DNA of 8,041 nucleotides, taken from assembly GCA_023133185.1 (NCBI GenBank), contig JAGLWX010000055.1, positions 1 through 8,041 of the forward strand. Reading direction: 5' to 3'. The DNA comes from Fidelibacterota bacterium. Its GTDB lineage: Bacteria > Fidelibacterota > UBA2242. Positions 1 through 5,682 of the stretch are shown here, piece by piece. How positions within the stretch are numbered: the stretch's first letter is position 1; each line of letters opens with the position of its first letter. The notes under the pieces were generated by a model. The model was not told the DNA's origin. It did not search any database and saw nothing but the letters and a program-made list of their open reading frames with translations. The position numbers and the translations under genes were made by a program.

Positions 1-19
1 GTAAAAAATGTGGGACACG

Positions 20-55
20 TTAAGCCTTACCAAGGAGGGGATGAAAGGGGCGGTT
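20..55. repeat. Possible degenerate interspersed repeat, G-rich
   Basis: This short stretch reads as a small hairpin (CCTT-ACC-AAGG) running into GAGGGGATGAAAGGGGCGGTT. It recalls the palindromic CCCCTCCTT...AAGGAGGGG elements scattered between genes in many bacterial genomes, but the left arm that would complete such a palindrome is not visible. I see no coding signal: the open frame through here runs antisense into the 3' end of ahcY. The rest of the first 119 bases is AT-rich, with no clear terminator for ahcY. The call rests on resemblance only. Confidence 0.2.
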
Positions 56-119
56 AATATATTTACAAAATCAAAGAACCTTGTTTTGTTGAAAAATCTT
101 ATGAAAAATGCGTTAAATA

Positions 120-1337
120 TTAGAACTGATCTCTCATATCGACGTCGATCTCAATACCGTCAGCCTGCAATCGCTCGCGGACAATCATCTCATCAATCTC
201 ATCCGGCACTTTATAGAATTTTGCTTCCAGGTTTTTCGATGAAAGCACATAATGCATACTCGCCAGTTGAAGCCCGAATGAGAGATCCAGTATCTCCACC
301 GGGTGTCCCAAACCGCCGGCAATATTGATAATTCCGCCACTTGCCAGCAGATATAAACGATAGTTGTTTGATAACGTAAACTCGTCAACCTCTTCCCTGA
401 CATGCTCGTGGCTTTTCGCTATATTCTGTAATCCGGGTACATCAATCTCATAATCGAAATGACCGGCGTTTGATAAAAATGCGCCGTTTTTCATTTTTTC
501 CATGTGTTCAGTGCGTATCACTTTCTTTTCACCGGTAGCTGTTATGAAGAAATCACCAAGCGGAGCTGCGTCCGTTATGGGCATCACCCTGAATCCATCC
601 ATGCGCGCCTCTAATCCCTTCCAGGGATCAATTTCCGTAATAATAACTTCCGCGCCCATACCTTTTGCACGGATGGCAATGCCGCGACCAACCCAACCAT
701 ATCCGACAATTACAACAACTTTCCCGGCAACACTCATGTTGGTTAAATGCGTGATAGCAGTCCAGGTCGATTGACCGGTTCCGTAGCGATTATCAAATAA
801 ATATTTCGACCGGGCGTCGTTTATTCCCACAGCGGGATATTGTAACTTCCCCTGACTTTCCAATTCTTTTAGCCGGTTGACGCCACTGGTCGTTTCTTCA
901 CAAATACCTTTCAATTCCGATGCGCACTCAGGATGGGAATGAAAAAAATCACAAATATCGCCGCCATCATCCACCACTACATGAGGTTTTGCCTCAACAA
1001 TCGCTTTTATAAAACCGTTGTACTCCGCATCACTTGCGCCATGTTTGGCAAATACATGCACACCATTTTTTGCCAAAGCGGCACACACATCGTCTTTTGT
1101 TGATAGTGGATTACTGCTGGTTATCCAAACGTCCGCCCCCAATCTTTGTAATGTTAAAGCTAAATAGGCGGTTTTTGCCTCTAAATGAATACATATAGCC
1201 ACGCGTTTGCCATTAAATACTCCATCATCGATAAATCTATCACGAAGCCGATTTACAACGGTCATCCATTTGGCAACCCAGTCGATCTTCTGCTGCCCAA
1301 CAGATGCAAGACCAATATCTCTCACATCATATTCCAT
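120..1337 (-). CDS. ahcY: Adenosylhomocysteinase (S-adenosyl-L-homocysteine hydrolase), Thermotoga/archaea type
   Basis: Cytoplasmic NAD-dependent enzyme that reversibly splits S-adenosylhomocysteine into adenosine and homocysteine, removing the product inhibitor of methyltransferases. Numbering from the chosen start (405 residues): substrate-domain HLEAKTA at 51-57, DDGGD at 123-127, EETTSG at 147-152, then N173, K178, D182 and N183 in NDARSKYLFDN. The Rossmann NAD loop GYGWVGRG is at 212-219, TEIDP at 234-238, the GHFD histidine at 293, N338, and GHP histidine 345. All expected catalytic positions are present. HLEAKTA, SNPLSTKDD and FDNRYGTGQSTW match the short thermophile/archaeal subfamily, which lacks the C-terminal KPDHYRY tail of eukaryotic and most bacterial enzymes; this protein also ends without it. 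The usual AEGR before the conserved Asn reads ASGG here (332-335). I prefer the ATG at 1337 because the reading MEYDVRDIGLA matches family N-termini and AAAGG lies upstream, though at 13 bases the spacing is long. An in-frame ATG at 1358 would add seven residues and has no ribosome-binding site. Divergent from the B12 uptake genes. Confidence 0.9.
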   Translation of the reverse strand: MEYDVRDIGLASVGQQKIDWVAKWMTVVNRLRDRFIDDGVFNGKRVAICIHLEAKTAYLALTLQRLGADVWITSSNPLSTKDDVCAALAKNGVHVFAKHGASDAEYNGFIKAIVEAKPHVVVDDGGDICDFFHSHPECASELKGICEETTSGVNRLKELESQGKLQYPAVGINDARSKYLFDNRYGTGQSTWTAITHLTNMSVAGKVVVIVGYGWVGRGIAIRAKGMGAEVIITEIDPWKGLEARMDGFRVMPITDAAPLGDFFITATGEKKVIRTEHMEKMKNGAFLSNAGHFDYEIDVPGLQNIAKSHEHVREEVDEFTLSNNYRLYLLASGGIINIAGGLGHPVEILDLSFGLQLASMHYVLSSKNLEAKFYKVPDEIDEMIVRERLQADGIEIDVDMRDQF

Positions 1338-1374
1338 CTTTACATTTATACCTTTCATATTTTTTTTGTGAAGT

Positions 1375-1402
1375 AATATATAAAAATTTCCGGGTTCATC
1401 AA
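1375..1402 (-). promoter_or_regulatory. Candidate sigma70-type promoter for ahcY
   Basis: Read on the minus strand, TTGATG (complement of 1397-1402) is followed after 16 bases by TATATT (complement of 1375-1380). These match the -35 consensus at 4 of 6 positions and the -10 consensus at 5 of 6. Transcription would start near 1368. That leaves only about 10 bases before the ATG at 1358 but about 30 before the ATG at 1337, which favours the latter as the start. The region is AT-rich, so a chance match is possible. Confidence 0.35.
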
Positions 1403-1421
1403 ATTTCTTTGCATTAAATTC

Positions 1422-1450
1422 TTGTACAGGTAATGAAATATTAATATATT
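1422..1450 (+). promoter_or_regulatory. Candidate promoter for the cobalamin riboswitch operon
   Basis: TTGTAC (1422-1427) is separated by 17 bases from TATATT (1445-1450). The -10 box matches consensus at 5 of 6 positions but the -35 at only 3 of 6. A start near 1457 would place the whole riboswitch aptamer in the transcript, as required. AT-rich surroundings make this tentative. Confidence 0.35.
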
Positions 1451-1467
1451 CTTATGTTATTTTAGAT

Positions 1468-1613
1468 ATGGAATTGTGCAGGGAAGCTCGTGAAAATCGA
1501 GCACAGCCCCGCTACTGTTACCGGGGACGCAGCTACAATAACCACGGTTCTCTATTGAACTGGAAGGTGTAGAACAGCGGACGATCCGGAAGTCAGGATA
1601 CCTGATAATTTCA
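1468..1613 (+). promoter_or_regulatory. Cobalamin (B12) riboswitch aptamer
   Basis: The leader carries the conserved cobalamin-aptamer elements in order. GGGAA (1481-1485) is followed by a P3 hairpin with stem GCTCG/CGAGC (1486-1490 with 1498-1502). Next come ACAGCCCCGCTACTGT (1503-1518) and the CCGGGGACG segment. A CCAC...GGAAGG hairpin follows, with GTTC/GAAC arms around 1546-1560, then GACGATCCGGAAG. The B12 box is GTCAGGATACCTG (1592-1604). The closing stem is visible: AATTGT and CAGG (1472-1482, one bulged G) pair with CCTGATAATT (1601-1610). Family knowledge: binding of a cobalamin to this RNA lowers expression of downstream B12 uptake or synthesis genes. Here it lies directly before a TonB-dependent receptor, the classic btuB arrangement. 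Whether it prefers adenosyl-, methyl- or hydroxocobalamin cannot be read with confidence. Confidence 0.93.
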
Positions 1614-1651
1614 TTCTAATCTGATTGCGCGGGCAAGTAACAGGATTAGAA
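1614..1651 (+). promoter_or_regulatory. Riboswitch expression platform: hairpin sequestering the ribosome-binding site
   Basis: TTCTAATC (1614-1621) pairs perfectly with GATTAGAA (1644-1651), and TG (1622-1623) can pair with CA (1641-1642) leaving one bulged G. An inner TTGC/GCAA stem (1625-1628 with 1633-1636) presents a GCGG loop. The likely Shine-Dalgarno AGGA (1642-1645), eight bases before the TTG start, lies inside the stem. No T-run follows, so translation block is more likely than transcription termination. The loop is a candidate L13 partner for the L5-L13 kissing contact known in this RNA family; that contact is inferred. Confidence 0.7.
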
Positions 1652-1653
1652 AG

Positions 1654-3759
1654 TTGACTAAATTTTTCCTCATCAATAAAAAATCTCAATACACTATTTT
1701 ATTTTCGGTTATTTTTATAATCAGCATTGGAAAAATTACGACTTTTGCTGATCCTGTAAGAATTGGTCATGTCGTTGACCCAAACGATAACCCTGTTTCA
1801 TTTGTTACTATTCACAATATTTCATCGAATTTATGGTTAATCACGGATGAAATCGGCGAATTTATTATTCCACATAATTTCATACAGGGCGATTCGATTG
1901 AATTTATTCGAATTGGTTATCAAAAGATCAATGGAGTTCTTCCCTCTAATAAAAAATCATTTATAATTACACTTCCCTTCGCTCCTGTAAATTTAGACAG
2001 CGTAGAAATATCAAAAAACAGCCGACATGGTTATCAATCAACTACCTTTGTATCGAAAATTACAATTTTACCCCAGATGGGACTTATTGAATCGCGACAG
2101 GCATTTTCAGCAATTCCGGGAATTTATATAAAATCATACGGTGGTCCGGCAGGAATCAGCTCACTAAGTCTGGATGGAGCGCCTTCATCTCATACAAATA
2201 TTTCCTTTGCCGGTTTTGATCTTACAAGCGCCCAAAACGGACAATTGGATGTCTCTCAAATCCCACCAAATTTGGTAAACAATATATTATACAATTCCAG
2301 TCTCAACGAAAAAAATCCCGAAATAAGTAACGCAGAGGGCAGTATTGAAATTCGTCCCGAATGGTCAAGAACCGGTTTTTTAATCAGTGCCGGCTCGTAT
2401 GGACATAGATCACTTTCCGGAAGTATCAATCACCACTTCAAACGTTTCAAATGGCATTTTACCCTCGGGAAAAGACACGAAGAAGGAAACTACAAGGCTC
2501 GGAATCCTATCTCAAATTTGACATTCCGAAGAAAAAACAATGATTTCGACCAGGAATATTTCGCGTCAACATTTACAACTATTCCATCAAAGAAAACATT
2601 TTTCAACGTGATGATAATGCAATCATATCAGCGAAGAGGTATTGCAGGATTAATTTGGTCTCCAACTCTCGATTCCAGGCGTAGTGATCGGCTCGGTATG
2701 ATCGGTTCAAAATTTGGCTGGGTGAATAAAATGGGATATGGGTATTTCCAGTTTCTTTTCAGACAATCCAAAGAACATTATTCCAATCCGCAAAATAACC
2801 TCAACGTTAAGCACAGTCTTTTCACATATCATGCTCTGCTAAAACAATATGGTCAATTTACTGATAATTTGGATGTACTTTTCTATTTGGATTCAAAATA
2901 TGATCTTATCAACAGTACTTCAACCAAAATTCATGACAGAGTGCAGTACAAAACGATGGTATCTTCATCATACTTCCCATATACGAGATTATCTTTTCAT
3001 CCCACTGTTTCATTTAATTATTCAAAAGATCGGTTTTCTGATTTCGATTATGATATAAAGATTAGATTTTATTCTAAAAAACAGAATAATTCAGTCTTTT
3101 TTAGCGCTGGAAAATTTTACCGTTATCCCACTTTTAACGACCTTTACTGGGAACCGGGCGGAAATCCTGATTTAAAACCCGAAAACACGAGTAACTATAT
3201 TTGCGGGACAAATTTCAAAATATTTGATGAAATCACGATCAATAACTACCTGTATTACAAAGAGAGTAAAGATCTAATCCTCTGGACGCCGCTCCAATCC
3301 TATTGGCAACCAAAAAATATACGACAAGCAATTCGCAAAGGTTTTAAAGTAATACTGGCATGGGAAAGTAAAAAAATTCCGTTTTCAGCAAATTACAATT
3401 TTAGTTTTAATCTCTCCGAGGATAGAACCCGCGGCGATTATTATAAAAAGCCACTGCGGTATGCCCCAAAGTATTCACAGACACTGTCACTCAATTGGCA
3501 GCCGTCGGCATTTTTATTCCATGTTCAAGTTGCTCGTATCAGCGAACGAATCGCAATGTATAACTGGCCTGAAGATATAACTCTCAAACCATACACAGAT
3601 ATTTCATTCAGTTTATCATACACAAAAAATTACAATTTTGGATCAATAATTTTTACAACCGGAATAAATAATTTTACCGGAATTTCCTATGAAACATTAT
3701 TAGGTTATCCGGAACCCGGTCGTTCATTTCGATTAACGATTACCTATGAGTATAATTAA
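1654..3759 (+). CDS. btuB: TonB-dependent outer-membrane receptor, BtuB-like cobalamin transporter
   Basis: Predicted to import cobalamin across the outer membrane using TonB energy. The 701 residues show a signal peptide (1-32, hydrophobic core at 14-25, likely cut after TTFA), a carboxypeptidase-regulatory-like beta domain (about 36-110) and a possible TonB box LDSVEIS (114-120). A plug follows at about 135-235, with AIPGIYIKSYGGPAGISS and QNGQLDVSQIP, then a barrel to the C-terminus ending in a beta strand (FRLTITYEYN). NPDLKPE (504-510) is a typical TonB-receptor barrel motif. The B12 assignment comes mainly from the cobalamin riboswitch in its leader and the BtuG-like protein after it, not from the barrel itself. 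Start is TTG at 1654: AGGA lies eight bases upstream, and no in-frame ATG occurs until well past the signal peptide. Plug oddities: SLDGAP where related receptors usually read SLRG, and SFAGFDL where LLDGV is common. Expected to be repressed when B12 is plentiful. Substrate could be another corrinoid. Confidence 0.85.
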   Translation: MTKFFLINKKSQYTILFSVIFIISIGKITTFADPVRIGHVVDPNDNPVSFVTIHNISSNLWLITDEIGEFIIPHNFIQGDSIEFIRIGYQKINGVLPSNKKSFIITLPFAPVNLDSVEISKNSRHGYQSTTFVSKITILPQMGLIESRQAFSAIPGIYIKSYGGPAGISSLSLDGAPSSHTNISFAGFDLTSAQNGQLDVSQIPPNLVNNILYNSSLNEKNPEISNAEGSIEIRPEWSRTGFLISAGSYGHRSLSGSINHHFKRFKWHFTLGKRHEEGNYKARNPISNLTFRRKNNDFDQEYFASTFTTIPSKKTFFNVMIMQSYQRRGIAGLIWSPTLDSRRSDRLGMIGSKFGWVNKMGYGYFQFLFRQSKEHYSNPQNNLNVKHSLFTYHALLKQYGQFTDNLDVLFYLDSKYDLINSTSTKIHDRVQYKTMVSSSYFPYTRLSFHPTVSFNYSKDRFSDFDYDIKIRFYSKKQNNSVFFSAGKFYRYPTFNDLYWEPGGNPDLKPENTSNYICGTNFKIFDEITINNYLYYKESKDLILWTPLQSYWQPKNIRQAIRKGFKVILAWESKKIPFSANYNFSFNLSEDRTRGDYYKKPLRYAPKYSQTLSLNWQPSAFLFHVQVARISERIAMYNWPEDITLKPYTDISFSLSYTKNYNFGSIIFTTGINNFTGISYETLLGYPEPGRSFRLTITYEYN

Positions 3760-3777
3760 AAAAAGAAAGAATTTGCG

Positions 3778-4776
3778 ATGAAATTGAGATTAACGTTAAT
3801 TATTTTGTTATTGTTTTCATTTGTTGCAGCACAACAATCAGTGTTTGTATTATGCGAAGGAAACTTTAATAGCCTGAACGCATCACTGTGGTCAATAAAT
3901 TCCGATTATTCTGAGATCACAGGTCCGATTTACTGGAATTTCCCTACCAATCCATTAGGCGATACCGGTCAATCATTGAAGATTCATAATGACAAATTGT
4001 ATATTGTGATGAATAATTCCAATACAATAGAGATAGGCGATATTTCCAATGGATTTCAGTATGAAGCTACAATCGATATTCCATCTTCCGGTCCTCGAGA
4101 TATAGAAATTGTCGGAAATACTGCATATATATCCTGCTGGTATTTAAATGGGATTCTTCTCGTTGATATTAATGATTATAAAATTACCGATACATTAATT
4201 GTGAATGGTCTTCCGGAAGATTTATTATACTATAATGATAAATTGTATACATCAATCACAATGAATCCGGATTGGTCCGCTTCCGATAAAGTAATTGAAA
4301 TTGACATATCAAACGGTGATCCTGTAATAACCAATACTTTTACTGTAATAACCGGACCGGGGCAACTATTAGGCTATCAAAATAGTATCTATGTCGCCAG
4401 CACATATTACGACGATAACTGGAATACTTATGTCGGTAATTCAAAAATTGATTTATCTACCGATAATGTTTTAAAAAAAGATTTTGGGATTACCTCCCTA
4501 TTTGGACCGGACATAACTGTCATTAATCGAAAAATCTATAGAATTTACAATAATGGAATATGCCCGCTAACAGACTCTCTGACAATGGATACCGAAAAAC
4601 AAATCGGCAATTACAATTTAATTTATTCAATGGCTTCAAATAACAATTTGATCTATTTTGGAATCAGTGATTATACCGCACCCGATAATGTAATAATTAT
4701 TGACACAGCTGGTGTGGAAATTAACAATTTCCAGGTCGGAGCGCTTCCGGGTTCTTTTGCATTTTATAACGACTGA
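3778..4776 (+). CDS. Secreted YncE/DUF5074-like beta-propeller, probable BtuG-type cobalamin-binding partner
   Basis: 332 residues. The N-terminus is a classic signal peptide (K2, R4, hydrophobic 5-16, cleavage near VAA at 16-18). The mature part starts with VFVLCEGNFNSLNASL, close to the NEGNFGSNNASL-type opening of DUF5074/YncE propellers. It then shows repeated blade-like units of about 40-45 residues (DKLYIVMNNSNTIEIGD, NTAYISCWYLNGILLVD, DKLYTSI, NSIYVAS, RKIYRIYNN, NLIYFGISD), in keeping with a seven-bladed fold. It ends in GSFAFYND with no added sorting domain. In gut Bacteroides, BtuG is a propeller lipoprotein that captures B12 at the cell surface and partners BtuB. The position here, 18 bases after the riboswitch-controlled receptor, suggests the same role. 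Unlike BtuG, no lipobox is seen: the only early Cys (C26) sits in VFVLCEGN, past the cleavage site, so the mature protein may be soluble or held by the receptor. Propeller family is fairly secure; B12 binding is inference. Confidence 0.75.
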   Translation: MKLRLTLIILLLFSFVAAQQSVFVLCEGNFNSLNASLWSINSDYSEITGPIYWNFPTNPLGDTGQSLKIHNDKLYIVMNNSNTIEIGDISNGFQYEATIDIPSSGPRDIEIVGNTAYISCWYLNGILLVDINDYKITDTLIVNGLPEDLLYYNDKLYTSITMNPDWSASDKVIEIDISNGDPVITNTFTVITGPGQLLGYQNSIYVASTYYDDNWNTYVGNSKIDLSTDNVLKKDFGITSLFGPDITVINRKIYRIYNNGICPLTDSLTMDTEKQIGNYNLIYSMASNNNLIYFGISDYTAPDNVIIIDTAGVEINNFQVGALPGSFAFYND

Positions 4777-4833
4777 CGGAATCGAAAATAGCATCAAGAT
4801 TTCATAATAATCATCACGCCTTGTTTTCTTACT

Positions 4834-4859
4834 CGTTACAAAGCCCCAGCTTTGTAATG
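4834..4859 (+). repeat. REP-like palindromic hairpin, unit A
   Basis: TTACAAAGC (4836-4844) and GCTTTGTAA (4849-4857) form a perfect nine-pair stem around a CCCA loop, extended by a G-T wobble and a C-G pair (4834/4859). The form CTCGTT...AAGCCCCAGC...AATG resembles REP-type palindromes found between genes in many bacteria. No T-run follows, so it is not an obvious intrinsic terminator, though it could protect the 3' end of the upstream message. Confidence 0.6.
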
Positions 4860-4879
4860 TATATTTCATCCTTATCTGA

Positions 4880-4907
4880 CATCCCCAGGCTGGGGCTTGG
4901 GAATGAG
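4880..4907 (-). repeat. REP-like palindromic hairpin, unit B (inverted)
   Basis: Read on the minus strand this is CTCATTCCCAAGCCCCAGCC followed by TGGGGATG. It shares the CTC-TT and AAGCCCCAGC core and the final ATG with unit A, but lies in opposite orientation about 20 bases away. The stem pairs 4880-4890 with 4895-4905 around a TGGG loop, with one G-T wobble and one mismatch. Two inverted units make a BIME-like pair. Stem bases differ from unit A, but base pairing is kept in both. Confidence 0.6.
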
Positions 4908-5045
4908 TTGTTTACGATGAAGGCCAAGCCTGTAAAAATCATTTAACTTCACGAACAACAGTTTTATAAAGAATATTTTTATATTAACTTACATCGCTTT
5001 TTAGACGACTTTATATTCGATAAAATTTATAAAAGGAAATCCGGA

Positions 5046-5672
5046 ATGATCATTGAATCTATTGTAACCGGCTCATTTATGGAAAACGCCTGGATTTTAG
5101 GTGATGAAGAGAGCAAACATGCCATTATTTTCGATCCCGGCGACAATGTCTCAAACATCATTGGAAAAATGAATGAACTGAATCTGACGCCGGTATTTAT
5201 TCTAAACACACATGCCCATCCCGATCATTTGGGCGCCGCTGCCGAATTGCAAAAACGCTTTGATCTGCCCTTTGCCATTCACGAAGATGAACTGCCGACC
5301 TTTAATTCTGCAAAAGATACCGCTCAATTTTTAGGTCTGTTGAATTTCCAGCTACCGGAGCTTACAACATTTTTAAGTGACGGTCAGGTTTTAGAGATCA
5401 ACAACATCCATCTTCAGGTTTTACATACACCGGGACATACACCGGGAAGTATTTGCTTTTTAACCGGTAAACATCTATTCGCCGGCGATACGCTTTTTCA
5501 GGGTTCCGTCGGACGAACCGATCTCCCCGGAGGATCGATGAAACAACTCGGTAATAGCTTAAAACGCTTAAGCCGATTACCGGAAGATACTCGGGTGTAT
5601 CCCGGTCACGGAGAAGTTACATCTATCAAAAAGGAAATTGAGACAAACCCATATATAAAAGAAGTGCTCTAA
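5046..5672 (+). CDS. Metallo-beta-lactamase-fold hydrolase, glyoxalase II-like (YcbL type)
   Basis: 208-residue cytoplasmic protein with a complete binuclear metal site: THAHPDH at 55-61 (H56, H58, D60, H61), H131 in HTPGHTPGS, D148 in AGDTLF, and H188 in YPGHGE. GSVGRTDLPGG (153-163) is typical of the hydroxyacylglutathione-hydrolase branch. It is about 50 residues shorter than classical glyoxalase II and lacks that enzyme's C-terminal glutathione-binding helical domain, so it fits the short YcbL-like group. These hydrolyse thioesters such as S-lactoylglutathione in vitro, but the true substrate is often unknown. Start ATG follows AAAGGAAA at good spacing. The next gene, tilS, begins 10 bases after its stop, so the two are probably co-transcribed; no functional link with tRNA modification is evident. 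Family assignment is firm and substrate is open. Confidence 0.87.
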   Translation: MIIESIVTGSFMENAWILGDEESKHAIIFDPGDNVSNIIGKMNELNLTPVFILNTHAHPDHLGAAAELQKRFDLPFAIHEDELPTFNSAKDTAQFLGLLNFQLPELTTFLSDGQVLEINNIHLQVLHTPGHTPGSICFLTGKHLFAGDTLFQGSVGRTDLPGGSMKQLGNSLKRLSRLPEDTRVYPGHGEVTSIKKEIETNPYIKEVL

Positions 5673-5682
5673 TTTAGCTCAT

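Larger units (their letters stand above)
4777..5045. other. Intergenic spacer between the B12 unit and the tilS-ftsH run
   Basis: No credible gene is seen in these 269 bases. The centre holds the two inverted REP-like hairpins; the remainder is AT-rich. A weak promoter-like pair, TTACAT (4989-4994) and TATATT (5012-5017) with 17 bases between, could drive the downstream genes, but the -35 match is poor. AAAGGAAA (5032-5039) is the likely ribosome-binding site of the next gene. No strong terminator was found for the B12 unit. Confidence 0.5.

Noticed and set aside
8..328. Open frame on the plus strand with a GGAGG-like motif before an internal ATG at 41
   Set aside because: About two thirds of it is antisense to the well-supported ahcY 3' end, and its product has no recognisable fold or family; low-complexity, shadow-like composition.
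502..774. Plus-strand open frame opposite ahcY
   Set aside because: Fully inside and antisense to the NAD-binding part of ahcY; no ribosome-binding site and no family resemblance.
1614..1651. Transcription-terminator type riboswitch platform
   Set aside because: No U-tract follows the hairpin; it ends right at the start codon and contains the ribosome-binding site, which fits translation control.
1654..4776. SusC/SusD-type glycan uptake pair
   Set aside because: The receptor is too short for SusC, the partner is a beta-propeller and not an alpha-helical SusD, and the leader is a cobalamin riboswitch.
4834..4859. Rho-independent terminator for the B12 unit
   Set aside because: The stem is good but is followed by TATATTTCATCC, not a T-run, and a similar inverted hairpin lies next to it; a REP-like pair explains both.
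4636..4869. Minus-strand open frame covering the propeller 3' end and REP hairpin
   Set aside because: Its start lies within the palindrome region and the rest is antisense to the propeller gene; no protein features.
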